Assembly: GCF_001522545.3 (NCBI RefSeq)
Contig: NC_031773.1
Coordinates: 27,340,608-27,404,607, forward strand
Direction of reading: 5' to 3'
Length of the DNA: 64,000 nt
Source of the DNA: Parus major
Taxonomy: Eukaryota > Chordata > Aves > Passeriformes > Paridae
Shown here: positions 10,428 to 22,900 of the stretch, piece after piece
Layout of the letters: every line of letters starts with the position of its first letter
Position numbering within the stretch: the stretch's first letter is position 1
Program-made: the position numbers and the translations under genes
Notes under the pieces: model-generated
Databases searched by the model: none
The model's input: the letters and a program-made list of their open reading frames with translations, nothing else
Told to the model about the DNA's origin: nothing

Positions 10428-13400
10428 AAAAAAAAAGCCAAGTATTGTTTTATTTAGCTTGAGCATTTGTCTTTAAATATAAGCCATTTCACTGTGCATG
10501 GTATTTACAGAATATAGAGATTTCAAGAACAAAAGACACAATTCCATAGGATATTTCTTATGAATTAGCTTTTAATTTAGCAGAACACATAGAATGAGTG
10601 TGTTTTTCTGGCTTTTCCTTACCTGCTATTATTAGTTAATTAAATGATTCACTGATGTATTACTGTGTTGTAAGATGTTAGGTAACTGCCATGGGTCCCC
10701 TCCCTGGCTAAGCTTGCTATTTGTTCTCCACATACAAAACATGAACGCAGCATATGCCTAATTTTGAGCCAAATCTCATGCAAGAAAAACTAGCAGTGAC
10801 ATTTTCATAGAACATGAGTTAAGGAAAAACAGAGAATGAAAAGCAACTAATTGAGTTAAGGGTGTAAAATTATTGTTGAGGAGCATCCAAGTTATTTAAA
10901 AGAGCCTCAGTGGGAGCTGGCTGGAGCTCAGGAGCAATGGCAACTTGTTGTCTGGGTGCTTGATGGACTCCCTGACTCTCCACGCAGCAGAGGCACCTCT
11001 GCTGCCCCTGGGACACCTTCTGAACTGCTGCTGAAATGACTAGTCTTGGGCAGTCAGTGGGCTTGAAGACTTGGCTTAAGAGCTCCATTTTTATTGTCCC
11101 TGTGCTTGACTCACAGCAGTTCCTAACTGATTGTAGTGCTTTCCATAGCACGATTAGGTGCTGAAATCACTTGACATCAGGCTTTAAAAGATATGATTAA
11201 AGTTGCATAAGGGCACATTATGGTATATCCAAACTACCTAATTCTGGGAATCATTCATTTGTTTTTTAACCACTTTTGGCATTAGCTGACATCAGCAGTA
11301 TGCTTTGCATCTCCAGGCATGTAAATACCATAAGAACACTGCTCTCAGAGTGCTTAGGAAAATTATAGTGAACTGATAGTTCACAGTCTGATAATCAGAA
11401 AATTCTCTCTTCAGGACTCAGAGAGACTATGCTAAGTCCTCACCAAATGTATATCTACTCAGCCTCAATGAAAAACACCTTGACTGTTTTCTGTTAAATT
11501 AGAAAAAGTGTGGTATCTCTGACCAGAAAGGATCATGGTGTCATAGAGTATTGCTTCAAGGAGCTGATACCAGATTGTCTTTCCATCTGAGCCTAGGAAT
11601 TGTCTTTGACCAACCTAAGTCACCTAAGAAAGTACACATTCTTCTGGAGACATCACAGCACAGAGGTTTGTCTGTTTCCCTTATTGCATCCCAGTAATCA
11701 CACTTAAATACAGGGCTCCTTCCTAATCTGAGTTCCACTGCTATCAGCTCAAGACAATGTCTACTGTTATACCTTTCCCCTAGATACAGTACTTATTGAT
11801 TTTTTCCCATTACTAAATCATGACTCAGAGCTCCCATCAAGCTAGTGTGACACTCAAATTCAGAGAACAACATGAATCTTCAGAAAATGTAATATCATTA
11901 TTTCATCACTGAGAAATAAAAGTAGGAAAATCCATGTCTAATTAGCAAAAAGTCCTGACTGGAGGGTGGTGGGGTGGAGAGTCTAAGTGGAGGGGAGGAG
12001 AGAAGCTAAGCAATAGATAATAATTAGAGAAACAAAGAATAAACAATATTTATAGTGTACTAACAGGCTGTAAGTGGAAACATGTCCAAATCTGGGGAGA
12101 TCTATGGAAATCTAGTAAAACAAAAGAGAAAACCAAGAGGTGATAAAGAGATACTGTTGGTAGCATGTGTGATGTGATTTCTGGCCCAGCACATGCCTGC
12201 CAGAGCCCAGCTACCTTTGCCTTTCCTCTTCACCTGCTGAAATATCATGCCCCTACCTAATCCTGAACTGGGTGGTTTCAAGCAGCCCACAGTTTTCTCT
12301 TCTTTTTTCCAAAGTTGCAGTTATTAAATGTCATTTTCCTTATTCTCTGGGCAGTTTGGGGGAGAAATGCTCATTTTTGCCTGATGAAATGCCTTGATCA
12401 TTCCTGCTAGCATGAAAATAAGCACCCAGCCCCAGAGCAGGAGGGCTGCAAGGCCACCCAGGGTGATGGTGTACAGGGGCTGAATGGCAGGTGAGTGTTT
12501 TATTGTTCACTGCTCCACTGGTTTCTCTGCAGGGCAGGCCTCAGCATTGCACTCTCTCATTCCAGCAGTTTTGTATCAGTGAAATCCAATGCTGACATCC
12601 CACATGTGGTTTATTCCTGCATATGTTTTTTCAAAATGTTGTAATTTTTACTGAGGAAAATAACATTTTAGCACTAAGGCAAATTAAAAGAGAAGGAGCA
12701 AAATTATTTTTATGTTGTCATAAATCTTTAAAATCTTGTCTGTTGAGAACTTTTTTCATACGAAGGAACATAAAACTGCTTTCCAACTGGAACAAGACCA
12801 GATCATGTTTAGCAGGATTGCTCTGAGTTAAAGAGCAAAAGTCAGGGAAGAGTAACTGCATGGATATGTTACCATGGCCACATCACTGCTGGAAAAGGAG
12901 TTAATGTCCCACTCATCCTTCCCCCAACACTGGTACCCAGCTGAGACCAGTGGGAGACAATTTTTCCTAAGAAGCCAACAAAATGGCCTCGTAAAAGGAC
13001 TTGTACCACTTCACAACTGTTATTGCTAACTGATTCAGGAGCACAGTTCACCATAAGTAAGGTTAAAATCTGTGGAATCCTTGAATCATCCTCTCGATGT
13101 AACTATCCTAAAAAGGAAAAGGGTATGATCATGACAATAACTAAACCTGCCTCAGATTTATTGCTTTTAAGAAAGAGACTGGTAACATTATCTGAATTGA
13201 ACACAAGAAATCAGAGATGAAATCTAGTCTGTGCTTGATACATTGCCCTGTGAGAGGGCACAAGAACTTCACAGGAGATGATACAACTTTAGCATTACAC
13301 TTTCTGGACTCACAGGAATTAAATTATTCATTACTATTATGATGCTTGAATTTTTCATTTGTTTAACTAATATTTTGTTTAACTAATATTCATTTTCAAC

Positions 13401-14808
13401 CTCTACTTCTTGGTACAAACTGTAGAATAGCACCTTTTTTTTTTCCATTACATTAGTTAATTAAATGTCATGCTAAAATATTTCCTGGTTCAAAGCTGGA
13501 ATTGACCCAGGTTCTTAACCTTTAAACTGCTGATCACAAACATGTATGTGCTAAGTGCTCTATTAATATTCATTTTATGCACCCACTGTTTTTTCTGCTT
13601 ATCAAATGCTCTTCAGGAATGAGGATAAAATGAAGTCTATGGGAGCTGGCATTTGGCTACAGCAACACAGAGCAGCTGTCAGAAACCTGGTGTTACTCTC
13701 AGAGAGGCCAGTTGGCCTGGAGGAGGGGAAAGGATATTGCAGAGGGATCCATGAGCAGGTTTTCTTATCTTTAAATGCCTTTGCTCTGAAACATGTTTCT
13801 CTGTTTAAAGAAGAGGATTCCATGTGCTTGGATGGCAATTGTTGCCTTTATAAGACTTGTATAGATTTTTCCCAGATTTTCAGTTGTTGTTAATCTTTCT
13901 GTAATGTCAGCTACTACATGAATGATGGAGTGGTTTTGGATGACACCTCTGAGACAAGGTGCAGCCTGGGATTTGGGATGCACCTGGCAAGGCAGCAAGC
14001 TCAAGTATATAGTCCCTGGGTTCTTCTCAGGAGTGAGCATGTTCCTGTCCTTCCAGGAAAAGGGACACCTCTCACTGTCAGAGCCTTCAGCCATGTGCAG
14101 CTTTTCCTATTAATGGCAATTAAGGATCCTGGTTTCCCTTGCCCAGTTCATCTGGTTCTGAACTAGGAAAAAAATGGCATTTATGTAGAGATTCAGAACC
14201 CCAATGCCTGCAAGGTTAAGAACTGAAATAACTCTACTGTAAAGAGTGCTTAGATGGAGCTCAAAGAAAGATAGGATTGTCTTGTGTACTCATATACCAC
14301 CCTGGTTGTGACAGCTCTGGGTTGTGGGGCTGAGCTACAGGCACATTTCTTACAACTGATATGAACTGTAGAGTAAAATGTATGTGCTGCTTTCCACAGG
14401 CTCTAGACCATGGGGGGGACTGAGTTCTTACTCAGTCTGTCTTACGCCAATATTCCCTACCAATAGCTTCTTTCTTCAGTAAATGTACAAGATGTCCCAA
14501 AACAAAGATGTCCTTCTGGCATACAAAAATCTGTAATTTGACCGTGTCATTCAGGAGATTGCAATGTGTTCTGGGATACACTTAGGTACCAGGGGAGGGC
14601 CATCAATAATGGTTCATAAAGATGCTGGCCTCCTCCTCATCCAGACTAGTTCATCTAGTGTGAGATGGTTCATCTAGCATGGATGAGTTTAGGTATGAAC
14701 TTCTGACTTTTTATTTACTTTTTTTTTTTAATTCAGTTTTAAATTTTAGTTTAGAATTTTAATTTCCTGGCTCTCTAAGCTCAAATTACACTTTTAACCA
14801 TTTAAAAA
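10428..14808. other. Intergenic, no supported gene
   Basis: AT-rich sequence downstream of PDZRN4. It contains an exact 16-bp tandem duplication (13359-13390) and a minus-strand open segment with a predicted membrane helix (12324-12479, see findings). I see no promoter, RNA gene or recognisable transposon. Confidence 0.6.
13359..13390. repeat. Exact tandem duplication of a 16-bp unit
   Basis: The 16-mer ttgtttaactaatatt occurs twice back to back with no mismatch (13359-13374 and 13375-13390). Perfect identity suggests a recent slippage or duplication event. Confidence 0.9.
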
Positions 14809-15137
14809 TTCCTTCCCTTCCCTTCCCTTCCCTTCCCTTCCCTTCCCTTCCCTTCCCTTCCCTTCCCTTCCCTTCCCNNNNNNNNNNNNNNNNNNNNNNN
14901 NNNNNNNNNNNNNNNNNNNNNNNNNNNNNNNNNNNNNNNNNNNNNNNNNNNNNNNNNNNNNNNNNNNNNNNNNNNNNNNNNNNNNNNNNNNNNNNNNNNN
15001 NNNNNNNNNNNNNNNNNNNNNNNNNNNNNNNNNNNNNNNNNNNNNNNNNNNNNNNNNNNNNNNNNNNNNNNNNNNNNNNNNNNNNNNNNNNNNNNNNNCT
15101 TCCCTTCCCTTCCCTTCCCTTCCCTTCCCTTCCCTTT
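14809..15137. repeat. (CCCTT)n satellite interrupted by an assembly gap
   Basis: A nearly perfect pentanucleotide tract of ccctt units fills 14809-14877 and resumes at 15099-15137. The bases between are N. The plus strand is pure pyrimidine and the minus strand pure purine (GGGAA)n. The real length is unknown because the gap size may be arbitrary. Open frames across this region are artefacts of the repeat and the Ns. Confidence 0.97.
14878..15098. other. Assembly gap (221 N)
   Basis: A run of 221 undetermined bases inside the pentanucleotide tract, probably where sequencing or assembly failed across the repeat. Confidence 0.99.
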
Positions 15138-18100
15138 CTCTCTCATTTCCTCTTTCTTCTGGAAGCAAGACTTCTGAACTTAAAAGGTAGTAAATGTTGA
15201 AGGAGGGGACTTCACTAAAAGAAGCATTTATTTTTCATAGATTAGCTTATCAACACAAATGGAGACTTTTGACTGTAACTATAAGTTTTCATCTGTAGTC
15301 AATTTAGGTGGTTCATTTGGCACATTTCCTCTGCCACTTGAAGTTCATTCTACTGAAGTGCTGCAAATGTCTTTGGTGATGGCTCAGTACAGAGTGCATT
15401 TGTAAAGGAAGACCTTTTAGAGCATGTGCTCACTTATTTGTGAAATACATATACAAAAATGCATATTGACCCAAATACTTTTAGAATTAAGAGACTTGCT
15501 ACAAACAGTAATTTGTGTTAATCTGTGGATATGTACATAAAGAGGTATTTAATTTGCTGTAGAATTTTAAGAACCTCCATTGCCCAAAACTCAGTTTGAG
15601 AAGACTTTGGTTCTACTCTTTAATAGATTTTAAACAATTCAGTCCCTATTTTTTCTGCATTTACAGTAATACTAAACCAGAATGATTCTAAAGTCTGTTT
15701 TGGACTAACAGTAAACTATGTTAGGCATTAATTGAGATTGGGTGTTGGTCATCAAACCCCATAGCTTTAATACTTTGTCATCACTTGGGAGCATCTGCAC
15801 TGCATAAGCATTAGACATCCTGTGGTATTTATTCTTCCAATACATTCCCAAAAGTGTCTAACTTATTCCAGAGCACTAGGAGCAAATCAAAGCTGATGTC
15901 TGGCTCCAGTGACAAAAAAAATTGAATGCACAGAGAATTTTAAGTATGAAGTGAATATAGGAAACTCTCATCTTGACAGTGGAGAAGAAGCCAAAGGATG
16001 AAAATTAAAATTGCATGATGAAAGATGAAAAGGTTGAAGTCACTGTTTTGACTGCTGGACCTTGCAGGAAAGATATTTGGAGGAAGACTGAAAGAAAAAG
16101 TTAAGTGGCTGAATAGCACACAAATTTTACCACTGATGAAAATACTGCTTTCTTTGCACATCAAAGGCAATCCTCTTATTTTCATAAGTTATTTAGCCAC
16201 ATTGACAATCTCTGCAATGTATAATTTTTACTGATGGAATGAAAAGTATCTTCTTAATGGTGTATAGACTATTTGGAGAGCAGGTTGAGCAGTATAAATA
16301 TTCATATGAGCAAAGATGCTGTCAAACTCCCAACTTGACATGATATCTAAAATGAAAATATAACGAAGATGTTAGGATTTTCATCTCCTTTTTCTTCCTA
16401 AATTTGGGGCCTGGCTGTGTAGTCAGGGTAAAGAAATGCACCTGGAAGATTGTGTTTGGGTTAGGTACAGGGAATTCAAATGAAAGCTCCTCAAACTCGA
16501 CAGTTTAATTTACTTCTCTTAAGCTCTTTAATACCAAACTTATCAGTTCTCTCTGTTAGGCATTAACTTGTTAAATGAGTCTTAATTATACATAAGCAGA
16601 TGGAGATTTGAATTAAAATTACCTTACACTCGAGTGGCTTTAGTTCATTATAACATATCTTCCTCTTAATCATTTAGGCAGTCTCATCATCTTTCATATA
16701 TAAAGTTATTAAAATATTCCAATTTCCATATTTCTTCAGATACATCCACTATTAAATGGCACATAATACACATTAGTTGGTGACTTATACCATTCAATAG
16801 TTGGTGAATTATTCATGTCAGTCACAATTTTTACGCTTTTATGTCATCTGTATTATTTTATTTTAAAGGGTTTATATTTACAGAATGTCTCATCTTTTAC
16901 CTCATCTCAATTTTCAGTGCAAATTTGAATGCCTCACCATTTCTATGGGTGTAAAAAGGATTAGCATCCGCTGCAGGTTTTGTACTCTCATTGTCTGAGG
17001 AATGGAAGTGGATCCAAAGTGGCTCCCACTAACAAACAACTGTATGCCTACTGGCAGGTTTGGGAGTGAGATTAAAGAAGTCAGCATTATTCTTTTCTTT
17101 TGTCTTGCTTTTGAGCTATCATAATCTCTGGATTCTCCAAAACCAAGATGTTCCTTAGAATTTGCCTGTCCTGCAAAATTAAAAGGGAGAAAATGCCTAA
17201 AGGAAGAAAATATTGAAAACTTTTGCAGACTTTGGTGGCTATCACCTCAACTGAGTGTAATGACTTCAAAATTGGGATACTAGTTAAATTCGCCATCTAG
17301 GTTAAGAGTTTAAGTTATCTCTAGGTATATAGAGAAGACACCTCCAAATACAGTTGATTTCTCTCTTTAGGTAAGATGTACTCTGGAGGACATTTGTGCA
17401 ACTAATTCAAGCTGGACCTCTAATTTTTATATAGCTTTAGCAAAGTAAAAAAAGTCTGACTTAAAGTATATTAATGCCTTTCAGAAAAAGGATACAAAAC
17501 AGATAACTGTGTTTGAAATGCTCCTCTTTCAGCTGATTTTAAATAATCCTAAATGCATGTGCTGAGAGACACATGTGTCTGTCTTAGACAGAGAAAAGCA
17601 CCAAGTGATTTAATCAACTGGTTCGATGTACCTCATGGGTAAAATCAAAAAAGAATTGGAGAAAAAGTGTCATTTTAGTTCCAGTAAGCAATTTACAGCC
17701 TTTGCAATACAGTAATTTACCTTTACAAAGGAAAGACCAGTGGGACTTTTCAAAGACAAAAGCATCCAATATTCCCCGCTAAAGGCAGCAGACTATTCTC
17801 AGTATCCCTTTAGCTAATGTATTAACCAGGTATCTTCACTGTCAAATAATGTGTCTATAACACAGAAATCACTGTGTTAGCTGGATGATGGAGAATGACA
17901 GCTCAGTCAAAAGGCTGAGTTCACACTGGCAAATACTGCAGCCATCAATGAGCAAACGGATGGGTCACGAGAGGCCTTTGCAAAAAGAGGATACTGACAT
18001 TTACCTGAATGTTTTTAGAAGGAAAGGAGACTCACTGCATCCTAGGAGCCTCAGCAAGACACTTTGACCATGTGGCCATTTCATTCCCCAGTTCCTCTGA

Positions 18101-18267
18101 AAACACTGATGCCCTATAAGATGTGGTTTCATCAGGGTTGAATAATTATCAATGAATTCCAATTCTACTTCCTTGAGAGAAAGAGAATGCTGTTGCTTGC
18201 CTAGCAGGAGGTTTATGAAAAGAAAACCACCAATGCATGTGAGGCCCTGAGGAGTTGGGGAGGAGAA
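15138..18267. other. Intergenic, no supported gene
   Basis: AT-rich single-copy sequence with scattered short open frames only. I see no repeat family, RNA gene or regulatory site that I can name. Confidence 0.6.
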
Positions 18268-18970
18268 ATATCAGTTGGAAGGGAGCTAGAGCCATCAGCT
18301 GGCCAACCAATCCAGGCCTGACCGAAGTTAAAACATGCTATTTAGGGCATTGTTCAAATGATTGAGGCATGGACCGCATGTCTAGGAAGCCTAGTGTCTG
18401 ACCATCCTCTCAGTAAATAAATGATCCCAGTCTCAACCTCCCCTGGTAGAGCATTACACCATTCCCACATGTCCCATAACTGGATCCCAGGGAGATGAGA
18501 TCACCACCTCCCTCTCCACTTCCTCTATTCAGGAAGCTGTAGAGAGCAAGGAGGTCACACCTCCACCTCCTTTTCTCCAAACTACACAAAGTTTTTAGCC
18601 TTTACTCCAAACTACCCAAAGCCTTTAGCTGTGCCTCATATTACATTCCTTCCAGTCTTTTTGCCAGCTTTGTTGCTCTCCTTCAGACACATTTGAGTAC
18701 CTTCACCTTATTCTTGGATTGTGGAGTCCAGCACACAACACTCCAGATGAGGCCACACCAGTGCTGAACACGGGGGATAATCACCTCTTTTGACCAGCTG
18801 GTAATGCTGTGCTTGATGCATTCCAGGAAGGAGTTTGTCTTCCTGACTGCCAGAGCACTCTCCTGGCTCACATCCAGCTTTTTGCCAAACAGCACGCCCC
18901 AGATCCCTTTCTGCAGGACTGCTCACCAGCCACATCCTCTCCTTCAGCAGGATGCCACAGCACAGACATG
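18268..18970 (-). mobile_element. Truncated CR1 LINE, minus orientation, diverged
   Basis: Read on the plus strand this is the reverse complement of a CR1 3' region. It begins with a degraded tcagttggaagggagcta (antisense of the CR1 3' end). It continues through blocks like tccttttctccaaactac and agctttgttgctctccttc, and then a block near 18720-18850 with ccagatgaggccacaccagt and gataatcacctcttttgacc. These are hallmark antisense blocks of the CR1 ORF2 end. Length is about 700 bp with many substitutions and small indels, so this is an old, dead, 5'-truncated copy. Boundaries are approximate to a few tens of bases. Confidence 0.82.
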
Positions 18971-19141
18971 TTCAGTTGTGAACATACCACTGAAATGGAG
19001 TTAAAATACCAAACTGCTTATGAACATGACCTAAGAACTTTTAATGAAAATAATCAGTTTAGCTGAGCTTAGATTAGCTTAGCTTCCATGTACCACTAAG
19101 GTCAGGGCATGAGGAGTAAGAAAGATGAGAAAGATGCACCC

Positions 19142-19922
19142 TCAGCAAGTTTAAACTATACAAACTATACTGGAAAGAACTTCTGACACACCAGATGCTT
19201 GTGCTGCCATCCAGAGGTACCTGGACAGGCTAGAGAGATGGACCAACAGGCAACTCCTGAAGGCCAGCAAAGGGAAATGCCAAGCTCTGAACCTGGAAAG
19301 GACTAAGCCTATGTACCAGTATATGCTGGAGGCCACCTGTCTAGATAACAGCTTTGCTGAAAAGCCTGATGTACACTAAACTGAAAATGAACCAGAAACA
19401 TGTATTGTCAATGTCAGTGGAGAGTGCCATATCCACTCCTGGGTTCCCCCCACAAGACATATTTGGACATACTAAACTGGGTCTAGTTAAGACCCGTACA
19501 CATGACTAAGGGACTGGAGCACCTGTCAAAAAAGGACAGGCTGAGACAGCTTTGTCTGAGCCTGAGAAGAGAAGTCTCAGGAGGATCTAATCAATGTGTA
19601 TAAATACTTGATGAGAGAAGAAAGACAATGGAGTCAGAATGCTCTCAGTGGGGATCAGCAAAAGAATAACAGGCAGTGACAACTGAAATACAGGAAAAAC
19701 TGATTAAACAGAAAGAAAAGCTTTTCTTTGATGTGCATGGTCAAACACTGTCACAGGATGTCCAGAGAGGTTGGAGAATCTCCATCCTTGGAGATATTCA
19801 AAACCTAATTAAACACACACATCCCTGATCAAAGAATTCTAACTGACCCTGCTTTGAGAAGGGTGTTGGACGGGCAGATCTCCAGATGTGCATTACAGCC
19901 TCAATGGTTCTGTGATTCTGTG
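19142..19922 (+). mobile_element. Truncated CR1 LINE, plus orientation, diverged
   Basis: Sense-strand CR1 sequence. An ORF2-derived start, gcaagtttaaactat, is followed by gaggtacctggacaggcta. Next come aggacaggctgagacagctt, tccagagaggttggagaatc and tccatccttggagatattca. It ends in tcaatggttctgtgattctg, the CR1 3' terminus with its repeated octamer-like end. Stops and indels break the frame. With the copy at 18268-18970 it forms an inverted, converging pair separated by about 170 bp. Confidence 0.85.
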
Positions 19923-22900
19923 GTCAACTAAATGACAAACACTAAGCTTTTGAATGCAAGGAAGGACAATGAGAGCTGATCAGTTATGTGGGCTGTATAA
20001 GTTATCAAGTGCTTTGCTTTCTGACTAGAGTTCACACAGAGCTCTTGGCACATTTTATGTATTAAATTCAGCCCATTCCCTGCAAATGGTGAAATTTGGC
20101 AATATCCTAAAGGACACACAGAACCATTCCAGAGGATATGATCTCACAGACAAGCAAAGCACATCAGTCCATATCTGCATGAGTGTGCTCAAACCCACAG
20201 ACTTTTCTGTGGTTTCTGAACAAACTAATGTATTTTCAGTTGCTGGGGTTTTTCCCCACAGGCTACCTGCAACCGGTATGTGAATGTAATGTTAACTTCT
20301 AATTGCATCATATTAGCAGTTGACATTGCATCTCACTAATGCTTGTTTTTCCAGGATATAGTGGAGAAATATAATCATATTAACACTGTGAAAGCAAACA
20401 CAGAGGTAGTATAAATTGTTAATGCAATCTCCTTTCAAGCAGCTTGTTTGAACAGTGCACTGGTGTATGAGAAAATGCCAGCCTTTCAGTCTTCCCAAAT
20501 AGTGCAGTGCTTGCAGTCCGCTGCAGAATAAACATATACATTCTGTTTAAGGTAACAGATGTTCATTTGCTGTATGTTCCCATGAGCACCCAATCTTTTT
20601 CCTGCATTCTGCTACCATTTGTCTGAAACCCACCTGTGAGCCAGCACAGCAGTTTCTTAGACACGAGGCTGCCTCACTGATATGTCATGTACAAAAACAG
20701 TGGGGTTTTGTAGATGTATATTCTTGTAAGTCTTTCTGTCTTTCCTTCTTATGAGTGGGATCGTTAATTCTTCTGACTTGCATCATCAGACTGAAAATGG
20801 CAGTCTCCATGCATAAATGCTGCAAAGCTGCTTGGATTCTTCAAACTCTGAAGATCAGCCTTTAAACCAACTAATTAAGTTTTCTGCTTGCTGCCATTGA
20901 AAGACTCAGTCAGATATAATTAAAACTGAGCAGCAGATGACAGCAGTGGCATTTGTCGGAATCATCCAGTGGTTCAAATACCACTTCTGACAGAAATGTC
21001 AGAATGATAACATTCCCATCTTCCCCATGCATGCCAGGAAAAGCAGGAAGAACTTTTATTAGAAATGCCTTACTGATAACCTTTATGAATCCCAGAGCAC
21101 CAAAGGCAACACACAAAATTTCATCATCCCAAGAGAGGATGCTCATTTCCAGTGAAGTACATCCTGCAGCTGGTTGGGCTTCCTTGCAATCTCTATGCCT
21201 ATTGGGACACCCATTCAGAAATTTAAAGAGGAAAAAAATCCCTTATCCTGAAGTATGGGAGATTCCAGCCTTGCAGACAGCTAAGCTGGAAGAGATTCCT
21301 TAGAGAGTTAATGAGCTGAAACCAAATCAACATATTCCTCATCTGGAAAGGGCAAAGCCATAACACGGCTGTGTTAGCTATCCTTGAGCTGCACAGAAAG
21401 GTGAGAATACAGAGACCCTTCTGCCCAGAGCTTAAATGGAACTGTTATTGCTAAAGATCACAGAACAGCAGGGAGTAAACAGCAGAGACAGCTAAGAACA
21501 AATGCATAGGGGAAAATTACTTTTAGAAACATTTTGAGATTACATTTGCTGCAGCTTCATACACAGGTTTTTCCTATTTTGTCTCATCAGTTTTGCCAAC
21601 AGATTTACAACACTGTCTTCTTTGCTTGAGAGTTTGGGTGTTTTCTTCTTATTTCTTTTTGGTTTAGCTTTGTTTTAAATAAATGGAGAGCAAAAAGAAG
21701 AACATGTCAGAAAGGGAATCAGTGGCACTTTGAGATGACAACAACACCACTGCTGCTGCTTCAAAGTCCCTCAGCTCTACTTTTGCCTGTAGCAATTACG
21801 TGTTGCCTGCATGCTGCCAGAAAGCCGCCGTCACAACAGCAGCCCGAGGGGAGAGGACGTGCTGGTTGTGACTTTTTGGCAGTCCCCAGGGGAAGACCCT
21901 GGCACTGGGTGGCTCAGCTCGGCCTCAAGGTGCTGCGGGATGAGAAGGGAGCAGCACTGCTGCTTATGATTCATCTTGGCTGCAGAGGAGGAATAGCATC
22001 AGAGCAGAGATGCCTTTTGCATATGCCTGAGTCGGGGTTTTGACTCACTGTAACTGAAATGCAAAGACATAAAAAACCATTAAAAATAATAATAATTGGA
22101 TGCTTCCATTGAGCAATAATAAGACCATGGCCAAAAAGAAACTACCAATCCTAATGTATTTTTTTAAATGTTGCATTTGTAGATGTGAACCTAATCACTT
22201 TACTACTCTGTCTTATCATTAGGAAAATCATTTCTCCTGGGCATAGTCAGACCTGAGACCATGTTTTGCCCTAATTATCCTGAGAGATTTTCCTGCTGGG
22301 GTTGAGCAAATATTTCTATAATATTTCTTTTTTGTGTGGTTGAGAAGGAGAACACAAGTACCTCTTCTACCTGCAAGGGTACTTGTATTGCATTATTACC
22401 CCAGCTCTGCAGTAGTTTAGATTTGCAGATGATGGTGTGTGACCTAAAGCAGTAGCAGCATTTTTCTTCTTCTCTTGAACTCAGCAGACTACATCCCAGT
22501 GAATTGTGCACGGAATGCAAGGGCACTGTCTTTTGTCTGAGCTCTTTTCTTTTTAGCAAGAAATCAAAGAACATTTACACTTTCCTTTCTTTTGACCTTT
22601 ATTAAATAAGTAGACACCTTAATCAGGATGTTTTTAGGTGAGAATGAAATCTGGAAGGATTGTATTCTGGGATGTAAAGGTCTCAGGGATCACTCTTAGT
22701 ATTTGTGGCAGAACTGCTTTGAAATTAACATATTACAACAGATTGTGTCAGACTGAATTGCAAACTTTTCTGAAGCAGGGTGAACAGAAAGGTCACATTC
22801 CTCATCAGCTCATCTATCAGGCTGCATGAGAGTATCTGAAGAGGTTAAATTCTTTTTCCAGGAAATAAATTCAGAATTTCCCATTTTCAGGTCTCAGCTG

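Noticed and set aside
10631..13467. The 16-mer attagttaattaaatg occurring at both 10631-10646 and 13452-13467
   Set aside because: For AT-rich 16-mers, about one such coincidence is expected in a window this long and the flanks are unrelated.
14794..15168. Minus-strand open frames of 114-124 codons rich in Gly-Lys-Gly-Arg-Glu
   Set aside because: They are translations of the (GGGAA)n repeat and of the N gap, not genes.
21735..22043. A 102-codon plus-strand open frame with a hydrophobic Leu-rich start resembling a signal peptide
   Set aside because: The Leu run comes from ctg/ctgctg-rich sequence in a GC-rich patch. No promoter, polyadenylation signal or known family supports it.
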